This document shows positions 32,631 through 41,812 of a stretch of DNA of 64,000 nt, in pieces (position 1 is the first letter of the stretch; every line of letters begins with the position of its first letter). The translations under genes and the position numbers were made by a program. A model generated the notes under the pieces. It was not told where the DNA came from. It saw only the letters and a list, made by a program, of their open reading frames with translations, and searched no databases. The DNA comes from Paenibacillus sp. JCM 10914. Its GTDB lineage: Bacteria > Bacillota > Bacilli > Paenibacillales > Paenibacillaceae. Location of the stretch: NCBI RefSeq assembly GCF_001315105.1, contig NZ_BAZR01000008.1, positions 120,791 to 184,790 on the forward strand. The letters run 5' to 3'.

Positions 32631-34210
32631 ATGTATAAGGTATTGCTGGTAGATGATGAAGAGCTGGACTTGGAGGGCATGCGGCGTTTTATTCCTTGGT
32701 CTGAGTTGGGGATGGAAGTGAAGGGCAGCGTTAATAATGCCTTGACAGCTTGTGAGATCATGGAAAAGGAAGCGATTGATATCTTGGTTAGCGATGTCAA
32801 CATGCCGTACATGTCTGGCCTGGAGCTGGCACGAATGGCACTCGAACGCAAGCCCAACATTCGCATTATATTTGTGAGTGGTTATCAGGAGTTCAGTTAT
32901 GTGCAGCAAGCATTATCTTTGAACGCCTATAGCTATGTATTGAAACCAATGAATGATAGTGAGCTGATATCTTCATTGCTCAAGGTGAAGAGAGATCTGG
33001 ATGAGGAGATGAAGCAGCGTGAAGTGGAGATCGCCTATCGTGAGATGATTCCGATCGTCAAGAGTGATATTCTGATTCGGCTGCTGCGCGAAGAGGAGAC
33101 TCAGGACAGTGAAGCGTTGTTGAAGCTGACAGCATCCTGCGGGCTCGATACGATGGCATGGCCGATCCGTGTCGTTGTGGTGGAACTGGACAATCTCCAA
33201 TGGAGAGTGGGCGGCAACTTCTCTTCCCAGCGCGCGAAATGTCACGCATATTCCTGCAGCAGGTACATGAAGTCATTCAATATCTTGGCGTGGCTCCTTA
33301 TTGCAAGTTATCCTCGCAGCGAGTGGCGCTATTGCTGGATGACGGATCGGTGGAAATCACTGCGAGCCGGTTGTACTTAGCCATGCGCAATCACAACGGC
33401 ATTTCGATTACTACGGGAGTAGGCGAACTAGCCCACGCGATTGACCAGTTGCAGCTATCCTATCGCCAGGCCATTGAGGCGGTGGAAGGCAAAATGTTCT
33501 TGGGCAAGGGGAGCGTCATTAAATTCGAGGATGTTCGGACGGAGCCGGGGATGCTGGATTCCCGCATGCTGGACGTGCACATGAATGCGCTGCTTACCGC
33601 AATGGAAGGATATGAGCTTGTGCGAATCTGCGATGAAATTGAGCAGATGTTCGGTTCTATCAAGAATCTTCGCTCCCGTTTCTCTGTTCATAACATGTCC
33701 AACTATATTATTTGGAGACTGGATCAATATCTTAGCGGCAGGAACGAAGACTTGTTTGAATTGCTCGGAATGGAAATTCATCATCTGGACATCTTGATGC
33801 AATTCGACACGATTAATGATATTCGTTCATGGTTTATTCAGCGGATCTTCGAAATTTCGGAACGGCTCTATGAGAAGTCCAATTCCAAGGACAGCAAGTT
33901 CATTAAGAACGTGATTCATACGATCCGCGAACGAATGAGTGAGAATATTACGATTAAGGATATGGCACAGCATTTTTCGTTCTCGCCGAGTCATATCGGA
34001 TTTTTAATCAAAGAGAAGTCCGGTAACACTTTCAATGAGTTATTGGTTCAGATCCGCATGGAAAGAGCTTGTGAATTGTTGCGGCAGCCACGATTGAAAA
34101 TTTACGAAGTAGCGGATCAGGTAGGCTATCGATATCTTCCGTATTTCAGCCGTCAGTTCAAAGAGAGATACGGTATGACACCTCTTGAATACCGCAAGAG
34201 AGAGAGCTAG
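32631..34210 (+). CDS. yesN: AraC-type response regulator (YesN-like), reading frame interrupted
   Basis: The first frame starts at ATG 32631 with a receiver: acidic D8-D9, phospho-acceptor D55 in ILVSDVNMPYMSG, the switch Ser in FVSGYQEFSYVQQAL and Lys in YVLKPMN. After LDNLQW the frame is lost; one base is missing between about 33200 and 33230. The second frame continues with REMSRIFLQQVHEVIQYLG, a GGDEF-like middle part (ISITTGVGELAHAIDQLQLSYRQAIEAVEGKM) and a C-terminal AraC helix-turn-helix pair (TIKDMAQHFSFSPSHIGFLIKEKSGNTFNELLVQIRMERACELLR and EVADQVGYRYLPYFSRQFKERYGMTPLEYRK). Restored length is about 526 residues, standard for YesN. It pairs with the next gene and probably controls the upstream transporter operon. 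Confidence 0.88.
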
Positions 34211-34220
34211 GGGGCGCTGG

Positions 34221-36035
34221 ATGAAGTTGCCGCGGTATAACCATCGTCGTATGCGTTACGTTCCTATTGGATACAAGTTGATGCTGTCCTATATTTTGTT
34301 CATCTTGATTCTGGTTGCCGTGAATTTCTACGTCTCCCATTCGATGTACGATGCTTCTATGCGTAAGCAGACCCGCATTAATATTCAGAATACGCTCCGA
34401 CAGATCAGCGATAACGTTGCCTATAAGGTGGACGATATCGTTCAGACTTCGGCAACGCTCTATGATGACCGGACACTGACGCTGACAATCCGGCCGAGAG
34501 AAGAAGGATACAACAACTATACAAGAATGAAGCAGGTGATCACCCCTAAGCTGGAAAGTGCCTCTAAGGCCATCGGACTGAATCTGAGAATGTCGGTCTA
34601 CTTCCACAACGATACGATCCATCAGAGCTATCGCTCATGGAAAGATCGCACCCTCAGCGAATTCAATGAACAGACCAACGATATCTATCATATGGATCGG
34701 ATCCTTGATAAGGCGTGGTACCATGATATTCCCCCTGAAATATACAATGTGACCATGCAATGGAAGCAGGTCGAGGAGGACGAGCGAGATGGTAGAATAT
34801 CGCTCATCCGCCGCATCGTGGATATGAGTAATCCGCTGGCGATAGAGGAAGTCGGCATTATGCGATTTAGTGTGCGATTGAAGGAACTGTTTGACAGTGT
34901 GGACTATACCAAGCTGGGGGAAGGCAGTGAGTTGGTTGTCTTGGATGCTGCTGGTCACACCGTGTTCTCATCAGGTCAGCCGTGGAGCTCCTCGACTAAA
35001 CACGGATCCAGCGTGAACAAGTATGCCTTGTCGACAGATCATTCCGATAAGGAGTATTTGACGATTGAAGAGAGCCTGCCCGAACAGAAATGGAGAATCG
35101 TCGCCCATGTTCCACTGACCATCATCGAGCAGGAAGCCGTGCGTGTGCGGACCTATTTTATCACGATCTGTTTATTGTGCGTCATACTATTGATGATCGC
35201 TGGTCTTTTCATTTCGCGATACTTCTCTAAGCGGATCAATAAGATTGTAGCGGTGTTGAACTCATTTCGTGAAGGGGACTTGCACAAGCGAATTTCAACC
35301 AAGGGGAAGGGCGAGTTCACCCAGATCGCGGTCGCTCTCAATGCGATGGGGGAGGACTTCGAAGCGCTCATCAACAAGGTTTATTTGACCCAACTGCAGA
35401 AGAAGGAAGCAGAGCTTGAAATGTTGCAGACGCAGATTAATCCTCATTTCCTGTACAATACGTTGTCTTCGATCAATCAACTTGCCAAGTTCGGCGAGAA
35501 TGAGAAGCTGCAGAAGATGGTGGTTGAACTGGCGCAGTTCTATCGTCTAACCCTCAACTCGGGCAAGACGATGATCCCCGTTGCCATGGAACTGGAGCAG
35601 GTGAGTGCTTATTTGGATATACAGAAGGTAAAGTATGGCCGGAGGATGGAAGTTACCTTCGATATTGATGCTCGAGTGTGGCCGTATGAAACCGTGAAAT
35701 TGATTTTGCAGCCCCTTGTCGAGAATGTGCTCAAGCATGCGTGGAGCGGGGACCGGATTCATATCCGAATCGTGGTGGAGAAGGAAGAGGATACGATTCT
35801 ATATCGCATTATTGATGATGGTCTTGGGATGAAGCAGGAGAGAATTCATGAGATTTTCGATCGAAGCGATAACAGTCATGTCGGGTGCGGCATCCGTAAT
35901 ATTGATCAACGAATTAAGCTCCATTACGGGGGAGAGTACGGAGTATACATCTTCAGTCGGGTTGGAATCGGAACGGTAGCGCAGATCCGCATACCGTTAA
36001 GAACCAGGGATTTACGGCAGAAGGATAAGACGTAG
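34221..36035 (+). CDS. yesM: Sensor histidine kinase, YesM/LytS type
   Basis: A 604-residue membrane kinase. One helix (LMLSYILFILILVAVNFYVS), a large extracytoplasmic Cache-like sensor of about 270 residues, a second helix (TYFITICLLCVILLMIAGLFISRYF), HAMP (INKIVAVLNSFREGDLHKRIS), and the His_kinase motif with the phospho-acceptor His in QTQINPHFLYNTLSSINQLA. ATPase motifs are LQPLVENVLKHAW, DDGLGM and GCGIRNIDQRIKLHYG. ATG 34221 follows AGGGGG overlapping the YesN stop region. It transmits an external sugar signal to YesN. Confidence 0.93.
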   Translation: MKLPRYNHRRMRYVPIGYKLMLSYILFILILVAVNFYVSHSMYDASMRKQTRINIQNTLRQISDNVAYKVDDIVQTSATLYDDRTLTLTIRPREEGYNNYTRMKQVITPKLESASKAIGLNLRMSVYFHNDTIHQSYRSWKDRTLSEFNEQTNDIYHMDRILDKAWYHDIPPEIYNVTMQWKQVEEDERDGRISLIRRIVDMSNPLAIEEVGIMRFSVRLKELFDSVDYTKLGEGSELVVLDAAGHTVFSSGQPWSSSTKHGSSVNKYALSTDHSDKEYLTIEESLPEQKWRIVAHVPLTIIEQEAVRVRTYFITICLLCVILLMIAGLFISRYFSKRINKIVAVLNSFREGDLHKRISTKGKGEFTQIAVALNAMGEDFEALINKVYLTQLQKKEAELEMLQTQINPHFLYNTLSSINQLAKFGENEKLQKMVVELAQFYRLTLNSGKTMIPVAMELEQVSAYLDIQKVKYGRRMEVTFDIDARVWPYETVKLILQPLVENVLKHAWSGDRIHIRIVVEKEEDTILYRIIDDGLGMKQERIHEIFDRSDNSHVGCGIRNIDQRIKLHYGGEYGVYIFSRVGIGTVAQIRIPLRTRDLRQKDKT

Positions 36036-36091
36036 AAGTATACCTACTCGTTGACGAGTTAAAGCGTCAATGAGTGTGCTTGCTTTAAACA

Positions 36092-36123
36092 CATCGCTCA
36101 AGCGATACTATGGTTGAGCGATG
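36092..36123 (+). repeat. Inverted repeat downstream of yesM
   Basis: CATCGCTCAA and TTGAGCGATG form a perfect 10-bp stem with a 12-base loop. A second, weaker repeat (ACTCGTTGACG / CGTCAATGAGT) lies at 36047-36077. Neither has a T-run. Either could help to end the yesM transcript. Confidence 0.5.
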
Positions 36124-36194
36124 ATATCATTACAAGATGTGTCAGTTTCACGTACAATCTGATAGGCTGAATAGCCATATTTGTATTCAAAATC

Positions 36195-36216
36195 AGAGCC
36201 CGCAAGGGCTTTTTTT
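36195..36216 (+). terminator. Short rho-independent terminator
   Basis: AGCCC, loop GCAA, GGGCT, then TTTTTT. It lies 160 bases after yesM and 100 before the next gene. Confidence 0.75.
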
Positions 36217-36314
36217 GATCAATTTTTCTCGGATAGCCTGGCCCATAATAGGGTCGAAGATTGCGTCTGTACTTGCTAATATACTGCTGAAAAGGCTGCT
36301 GGGAGATAAGAAAC

Positions 36315-37548
36315 ATGAAATGGTTGGAGCAATACCCTAGGGAAGTGAAAGGTTTCCTAATTGCAAGTCTCGTTGCATCGGCGGGCGGCTCGTTAATGTG
36401 GCCGTTGACAACGATGTACGTATTCGATGAGCTCGGCCGCAGCATGAAGGATGCGGGCCTGGTTATTCTGATCCAGTCATTAGGCGGGATCGGTGGTCAA
36501 CTGCTGGGCGGCATCCTGTACCATCGCGTCGGTGTCAAGCGGCTGATTGTCGGCTCACTCATTCTGAATGCGCTGGGTCTGTTTACCTTGCCGTTCATCA
36601 ACGGTCTATGGGGACTGTTTATCGCGATGATGGGCTTTATCGGGTTCTGCAATGCGGTGTCGATGCCAGCGATCCAGGCCTTTATCGGCTTCCGGTTTGC
36701 TGATCGACGTGGTGAATTGTTTAATGTAGTTTATGTTGCGAATAATATTGGCGTGGCCCTCGGGACCGCGATGAGCGGATTTCTGGCGGAGTTCTCGTAT
36801 CATCTCAGTTTTGTGCTGAATGGGGTAACCTCGCTGAGTTTTGCGCTCTTTTTCCTGTCCTATCTCAAGAAGCTGGATGGTCAGGAAGCCACTGCATCCT
36901 CTAGTCATCCGAAACCGAAGGCACCGCTGCCGGCAGGTCCAGGAGCCTGGGTGCTGTTAGGCCATACTCGGATTTATCTGTTTATGGGTATCGGTGCCTT
37001 GTTTCTGTGGTTCGGTAACTCGATCTGGAACACGGGCGTATCCCCATTCATTATATCGGAAGGCATGTCCAAGACGGCATATGGGTATTTATGGACGCTT
37101 AATGGCATCTTGATCTTTGCCGCACAGCCGCTTACCCGGGCGATCAAACGTTGGTTCGCCCGTACGGAGAGCAGCCAGATGACGATCGCAGCGTTGTTCT
37201 ACCTGTTGGCCTATGTGGTTATCGTCATGATGCACAGTTATCCCGGAATGGTGCTGGCGATGGTGTTGGCTACGCTTGGCGAGATGCTGATCTCCTGCGA
37301 TCCCGGCTTTCATCACAGAACGTACGGGACAGGCTGCGCCATTCTATATTGGCGTTGCCGGCGGCATGGGGGCCGCCGGCCGTGTTGTCGGACCGTATGC
37401 GATGGGTACCATGTATGATAGCGGCGGTTTGGCTCCGGTAGCGTGGTTAGCCGTTGCCGTAGCTGTCGTCTCATTGCTCGCTTTCGCTGTTCATGCCCGG
37501 ATGAATCGGCCGCGCCAGCATGAACAGCATCAGAGTTTGCAGGGCTAA
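36315..37548 (+). CDS. MFS transporter, reading frame interrupted near the 3' end
   Basis: Major facilitator with about twelve helices: MKWLEQYPREVKGFLIASLVASAGGSLMWPLTTMYVFDELG at the start, the motif LYHRVGVKRLIVG between helices 2 and 3, and a helix-5 region GVALGTAMSGFLAE. After LGEMLIS the frame is lost at 37293; in the shifted frame the protein continues PAIPAFITERTGQAAPFYIGVAGGMGAAGRVVGPYAMG to 37548. Comparison with relatives, which have one residue between MLI/V and PA, suggests two lost bases rather than one gained. Restored length is 410-411 residues. The group includes YttB/YwoG-type drug transporters; the substrate is unknown. The start follows GGGAGA. Confidence 0.83.
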
Positions 37549-37637
37549 GGCGGCAGCCAGTTTATCTACTCTGCGGGGTAGATAACAGTTATGATAAAAT
37601 GAGTGGAAACATTGATGTGAGGAAGCGAGGGATATCG

Positions 37638-38132
37638 ATGAACACCCGTCAAGCAGCATTCGTACTACGCTTATCTGAGATGAAGGATGCCGCTTCTCTG
37701 ATGGAACTTGACCAGGTTGTGTGGAATCGTGAAACAGCCCCTGAGCCGCTCCACTGGACTTCCAGAGATCAATATCTTCTGCATAATCCGCCAGGTACTC
37801 AGGTTGTGGCGTTCCTGGATGATTGCCTGTGCGGTTATGTCGGGCATCGACCGCCGACGGGTCTTGCGAGTAACCGTCATGTATGGGAGATTCATATCGC
37901 CGTGCATCCTTCCTGGCAACGGCAAGGGGTCGGATTTCAATTAATGGAAGCGATGAAGGCGATGGCACGATCAGAAGGTATCCGAAAGCTAAGGCTGCGG
38001 GTACTCTCCAGTAATCCCGGCGCCCAAGCTTTCTATACGCGCTGTGACTTTATTGAGGAAGGCAGGCTCGTACAGGAGTTTGATGTGGACGGGCGGTTTG
38101 TAGACGATATTTTGATGCGTTGTTTTTTATAG
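37638..38132 (+). CDS. GNAT-family N-acetyltransferase
   Basis: A 164-residue acetyltransferase. The acetyl-CoA binding core is clear: EIHIAVHPSWQRQGVGFQLMEAMKAMA (Q/R-x-x-G-x-G/A motif), then IRKLRLRVLSSNPGAQAFYTRCDFIEEGRLVQEF. ATG 37638 has GCGAGGG upstream; an earlier in-frame ATG at 37599 lacks a site and lies close to the candidate -10. A perfect inverted repeat TTATCTAC..GTAGATAA at 37562-37585 precedes it. The substrate is unknown. It is followed by the MOSC-domain gene 39 bases on. Confidence 0.87.
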   Translation: MNTRQAAFVLRLSEMKDAASLMELDQVVWNRETAPEPLHWTSRDQYLLHNPPGTQVVAFLDDCLCGYVGHRPPTGLASNRHVWEIHIAVHPSWQRQGVGFQLMEAMKAMARSEGIRKLRLRVLSSNPGAQAFYTRCDFIEEGRLVQEFDVDGRFVDDILMRCFL

Positions 38133-38171
38133 CATCTGAAGCTGAAGCCAACGAGGGTGGGGTTGCTGTCC

Positions 38172-38861
38172 ATGACGATGGGAATTGTGTCATTGAATGT
38201 AGGAAAGCCGGTTACGGTGGAATATCAGGGCAAGGATTTATCGACAGGGATCTACAAGCAGTCCGTTACGGGTCCCTTGTTCTTGACCCGATTCAATTTC
38301 GAAGGTGATGGGCAAGCGGATCTGGTCCATCACGGAGGTGTGGACAAAGCGGTCTGCGCTTATCCTGCCGAGCATTATCCCTACTGGATTAAATCACTGA
38401 ATAAGCCGATGCCATATGCCGCGTTCGGCGAGAATCTTACCTTACGCGGATTGCTGGAGAACGCGGTCTGCATTGGCGATGTGTATCAGGTCGGGGAAGC
38501 GGTGCTACAGGTCAGCCAGCCGAGATATCCATGCTTCAAGCTGTCACAGAAGCATGGGGTGAAGGACATGCCTGCACGTGTGCTCCATTCAGGTTATAGC
38601 GGCTTTTATTTTCGTGTGCTGGAGGAAGGGAAGGTCAGCGACGCTTCTCCTATCGTTCAGTTGCAACGGGCGGAGGATGGCGTTACCGTGCTGGAGACCC
38701 TGCGGATGATGAAGGATGGTCGCAAGGATGAGCAGGGACTGGTGCGGATGCTCGAGATTCCGGCGTTGTCAGCCAGCCTGAAGCAGCAATTCGGCCAATG
38801 GTTGAATCACTGCGCGGCAGCATCGACTAAGAGCAGCTTCTCCATAATGCAAGACGCATAA
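38172..38861 (+). CDS. MOSC-domain protein (YiiM-like)
   Basis: A 229-residue protein with a beta-strand MOSC domain related to the C-terminal domain of molybdenum-cofactor sulfurase. Key parts: GIVSLNVGKPVTVEYQGK at the N-terminus, the HHGG.KAV signature in DLVHHGGVDKAVCAYPAEHYPYW, FGENLTLRG, and the conserved Cys in SQPRYPCFKLS. YiiM/YuaD proteins use that Cys in N-hydroxylated base reduction or sulfur carriage together with the Mo-cofactor. ATG 38172 has GAGGGTGGGG nine bases upstream. It adds to the other molybdenum-cofactor genes in the window. A strong bidirectional terminator follows. Confidence 0.88.
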   Translation: MTMGIVSLNVGKPVTVEYQGKDLSTGIYKQSVTGPLFLTRFNFEGDGQADLVHHGGVDKAVCAYPAEHYPYWIKSLNKPMPYAAFGENLTLRGLLENAVCIGDVYQVGEAVLQVSQPRYPCFKLSQKHGVKDMPARVLHSGYSGFYFRVLEEGKVSDASPIVQLQRAEDGVTVLETLRMMKDGRKDEQGLVRMLEIPALSASLKQQFGQWLNHCAAASTKSSFSIMQDA

Positions 38862-38867
38862 TATATA

Positions 38868-38912
38868 AGAACAACCGGCTATATCCGAATAAGGATTGAA
38901 GCCGGTTGTTCT
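38868..38912. terminator. Bidirectional terminator
   Basis: AGAACAACCGGCT (38868-38880) pairs perfectly with its complement at 38900-38912 (13 bp). The plus side continues T-rich; the minus side has TTATATATT. It separates two convergent genes by only a few bases. Confidence 0.82.
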
Positions 38913-38914
38913 TA

Positions 38915-39463
38915 TTATCGTACTTTTTTCCATTCGCTCTGGAGCATGCCGTACACCGCGTGGTTCACATAACCTTGAGGGAGCTTTTCAGCTTCGCGAA
39001 TAACACCCTCCAACACAAAACCTAGACGTTCTGGAATCGCTCGACTGTGATGGTTCGCTGTTGCGCAGCGAATCTCGACCCGGTGCAGGCCCATCCGCAT
39101 GAGGGCATGGTCAGTAAAGGCTCGGCATGCGCTCGTCATCAGTCCTTGTCCGGTAAAGCGCTGATCCAGCCAGTAGCCGATACTGACCGAGCGATTGTTC
39201 CAGTCAATCTCGTGAAAGGAGATCGTGCCGGCAAGCTCTTCCCGGACCCAAATACCGGCCGAGAAACCGCCATTATCCGCAGCCTGCTTCATCGCGCCTT
39301 TGATATAATTGAGAGAATCATTCAACTCATTGACGGCATCCACCCATGGCAACCACTTGCGTAGCCTGTCTCGTGAACGATCGGTCATCTCGAACATGGC
39401 CCGTGCGTGCTCTACGGCAAGCGGGCGCAATTCTACACGATCGTCAAGCTTATATACGAACAT
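38915..39463 (-). CDS. RimL/YdaF-like GNAT acetyltransferase
   Basis: A 182-residue acetyltransferase of the RimJ/RimL group, which modify ribosomal proteins or related amino groups. Seen: LDDRVELRPLAVEHARAMFEMTDRSRDRLRKWLPWVD, LAGTISFHEIDWNNRSVSIGYWLDQRFTGQGLMTSACRAFTDHAL (acetyl-CoA pocket), and VEIRCATANHHSRAIPERLGFVLEGVIREAEKLPQGYVNHAVYGML. ATG 39463 follows GGAGAGAGG at good spacing; the frame is open upstream but overlaps the neighbouring gene and lacks a site. It resembles B. subtilis YdaF. Confidence 0.88.
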   Translation of the reverse strand: MFVYKLDDRVELRPLAVEHARAMFEMTDRSRDRLRKWLPWVDAVNELNDSLNYIKGAMKQAADNGGFSAGIWVREELAGTISFHEIDWNNRSVSIGYWLDQRFTGQGLMTSACRAFTDHALMRMGLHRVEIRCATANHHSRAIPERLGFVLEGVIREAEKLPQGYVNHAVYGMLQSEWKKVR

Positions 39464-39500
39464 AATGAATCCTCTCTCCTTTCCCGATCGAGCGCCCGAC

Positions 39501-39755
39501 CTATCGAGTGCGTTTCGGTGTTTTCTCCAATGCGTAAATGTCTTCCTCAAGTGACAGCATGCGTTCGCTGACAACGGTTCGGCAGTCGCTGAGCGCCTGA
39601 TTATACAGATAAGGACCTAGATTTTCCACGAAAAAGTCAAGCATGCCCTCTGCGGCCAAATGACCTAATGTTTCGCCACGTTCGGTTTCAAAATAATGCT
39701 GGATTTGCGAGATGAGCTGCTCACGCTGCTCTTTGGGAAACTTCATCGGTTTCAT
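39501..39755 (-). CDS. DUF2164 small protein
   Basis: An 84-residue acidic protein of the DUF2164 family: FPKEQREQLISQIQHYFETERGETLGHLAAEGMLDFFVENLGPYLYNQALSDCRTVVSERMLSLEEDIYALE. The family's central segment is E-x-L-G-x-L-A-A-E-x-x-L-D-F-F-x-x-x-L-G-P-x-x-Y-N-x-A, and it is fully present. Its function is not known. GAGGAGGG precedes the ATG. It lies 37 bases upstream of the acetyltransferase and may share a transcript with it. Confidence 0.85.
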   Translation of the reverse strand: MKPMKFPKEQREQLISQIQHYFETERGETLGHLAAEGMLDFFVENLGPYLYNQALSDCRTVVSERMLSLEEDIYALEKTPKRTR

Positions 39756-39868
39756 GAGATGCCCTCCTCAAGCTGGGATGCTGTTTTTCTATTCATGCTA
39801 CCTTAATCAAAACTCCTCGTCAAAAGGTCCGTTGGCATATAGCAGTCACAATCATGGCGCCTCATTCC

Positions 39869-39897
39869 TTGAACAATCCCACCATTACAGGTATATT
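39869..39897 (+). promoter_or_regulatory. Sigma-A promoter of glnS
   Basis: TTGAAC (39869-39874), 17 bases, TATATT (39892-39897). The leader is about 55 bases, too short for a T-box. Confidence 0.65.
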
Positions 39898-39959
39898 TAA
39901 GGGAAACACGTTTATACAGAAGAGATAGACGGAAATTACAGTGCGAAAGGTTGATCAAC

Positions 39960-41702
39960 GTGGAGAACCATCGGGGGACACCCTCCAATTTCATAAAAAA
40001 TGTGATTACTGAAGACCTTAAGTCCGGCAAAGTCAAGGAAGTCGTTACCCGGTTTCCTCCCGAGCCGAACGGTTATCTCCATATTGGACACGCTAAGGCG
40101 ATATGGATCAATTTCACGCTGGCCGATGAATTCGGCGGACGGACCCACCTGCGGTTTGATGATACCAACCCGGTGAAAGAAGATATTGAATACGTCAATT
40201 CAATTAAGGAAGACGTGAAGTGGCTCGGATTCGATTGGGAGGAGCTGCGTTTTGCATCCGACTATTTTGAAGAAATGTACAGCCGCGCCGTATTGCTCAT
40301 TAAGAAGGGCAAAGCTTACGTAGATGACCAATCCGCTGACCAAATCCGTGAAACGCGCGGCACACTGACCGAGCCGGGACAGAACAGCCCTTACCGGGAT
40401 CGCAGTGTGGAAGAGAATCTCGACCTGTTCGAACGGATGCGCGGCGGCGAATTCGGCAACGGGGAACGGGTACTACGGGCCAAGATCAATATGTCCTCAC
40501 CGAATATCAATCTGCGCGATCCGGTAATCTATCGTATTTCTCATGCGTTTCATCATAATACCGGTGACAAGTGGTGCATCTATCCGATGTATGCATTTGC
40601 CCATCCGCTGGAAGATGCCATTGAAGGCGTGACGCATTCCTTGTGTTCGCTCGAATTCGAGGATCAGCGTCCGTTCTATGATTGGGTGGTCGCGGAATGC
40701 GAGATGAACTGCACGCCGCATCAGTATGAATTTGGACGTCTGAACGTGGCCCAGACTGTAACGAGCAAACGTAAGCTGAAGCAGCTGGTCGACGCAGCAC
40801 ATGTGGATGGATGGGATGATCCGCGCATGCCTACCATCTCTGGACTGCGCCGCCTGGGTTACACGCCGGAAGCGATTCGCAGCTTCATATTTGAGACAGG
40901 GATATCCAAGGCGTATGGCACGATTGATCGTCAAGTCATGGAGCATTTTATCCGTGAGGATCTGAAGCTGAAGGCACCACGGACCATGGCCGTGCTCGAT
41001 CCGCTGAAGGTTGTCATCACCAACTACCCCGAAGGCGAAGTGGAGTGGCTGGATGCCGAGAACAATACGGAGAATCCGGAGATGGGCATACGCCAAATTC
41101 CGTTCTCTCGCGAGATATATATTGAGCAGGAGGACTTCATGGAGGACCCTCCAAGTAAATATTTCCGTCTGTTCCCGGGCAATGAGGTTCGTCTGAAGCA
41201 CGCTTATTTCATTCGATGTAATGAAGTGATAAAGGACGAGAACGGCAAGGTCGTTGAGATTCATTGTACGTATGATCCGGAGACGAAGAGCGGCACCGGC
41301 TTTACCGGCCGCAAGGTCAAGGGAACCATTCACTGGGTGGAGGCAAGTCAGGCCGTACCTGCGGAATTCCGTCTGTTCGAGCCGCTGTTCAAGGATGAAG
41401 AGGAAGAAGTCCAGCCGGAACTCGTACCTGAAGTAGCCGGTGCGGAGCTCGTGCAAGAGGACGTGTCTGAGTCGGTTGAGACGGGTACGGAGAAGTCCTT
41501 CCTGGATGATATTAATCCGAATTCGCTTCAGATCGTGCAAGGTTATGTTGAACCGAACATGAAGGACGCTGCGCCACAGGACAAGTTTCAATTCTTCCGG
41601 CATGGATATTTCAACGTCGATTCCAAATACTCACAACCGGGACGCCCCGTGTTCAACCGCGTTGTCTCGTTGAAGAGTTCATTCCAACTTCCGAAGAAGT
41701 AA
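39960..41702 (+). CDS. glnS: Glutaminyl-tRNA synthetase
   Basis: A 580-residue class I synthetase that charges tRNA-Gln with glutamine in the cytosol. The HIGH signature is in [18 protein letters not shown], the GlnRS-specific RFDDTNP and [44 protein letters not shown] follow, and the KMSKS-equivalent is [10 protein letters not shown]. The C-terminal anticodon-binding beta-barrels end ...[28 protein letters not shown] Glu-rich insert of about 40 residues ([33 protein letters not shown]) interrupts the second barrel. GTG 39960 has GAAAGG nine bases upstream. Bacillus uses GatCAB instead of GlnRS, so the gene's presence is a lineage marker, seen in Paenibacillus and clostridia. A strong terminator follows. 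Confidence 0.95.
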   Translation: MENHRGTPSNFIKNVITEDLKSGKVKEVVTRFPPEPNGYLHIGHAKAIWINFTLADEFGGRTHLRFDDTNPVKEDIEYVNSIKEDVKWLGFDWEELRFASDYFEEMYSRAVLLIKKGKAYVDDQSADQIRETRGTLTEPGQNSPYRDRSVEENLDLFERMRGGEFGNGERVLRAKINMSSPNINLRDPVIYRISHAFHHNTGDKWCIYPMYAFAHPLEDAIEGVTHSLCSLEFEDQRPFYDWVVAECEMNCTPHQYEFGRLNVAQTVTSKRKLKQLVDAAHVDGWDDPRMPTISGLRRLGYTPEAIRSFIFETGISKAYGTIDRQVMEHFIREDLKLKAPRTMAVLDPLKVVITNYPEGEVEWLDAENNTENPEMGIRQIPFSREIYIEQEDFMEDPPSKYFRLFPGNEVRLKHAYFIRCNEVIKDENGKVVEIHCTYDPETKSGTGFTGRKVKGTIHWVEASQAVPAEFRLFEPLFKDEEEEVQPELVPEVAGAELVQEDVSESVETGTEKSFLDDINPNSLQIVQGYVEPNMKDAAPQDKFQFFRHGYFNVDSKYSQPGRPVFNRVVSLKSSFQLPKK

Positions 41703-41724
41703 TACGGGAGTATCTATAATACGA

Positions 41725-41776
41725 AACAAGACTCGAATCCTCCTCATCAGGAGTATTCGAGTCTTGTTGGTTTTTA
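41725..41776 (+). terminator. Rho-independent terminator after glnS
   Basis: AACAAGACTCGAAT and ATTCGAGTCTTGTT pair perfectly, extended by CTCCT/AGGAG around CATC, then GGTTTTT. Confidence 0.92.
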
Positions 41777-41812
41777 AGTCGTCTCGCGAAAGCGAACGAT
41801 GACCTAGATCAA

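Noticed and set aside
39898..39959. T-box leader of glnS
   Set aside because: The leader from the predicted promoter is only about 55 bases, with no terminator or T-box sequence.
40497..41603. 368-codon open frame antisense to glnS
   Set aside because: It mirrors a certain gene, has no ribosome site and no recognisable protein motif; it is a by-product of codon bias.
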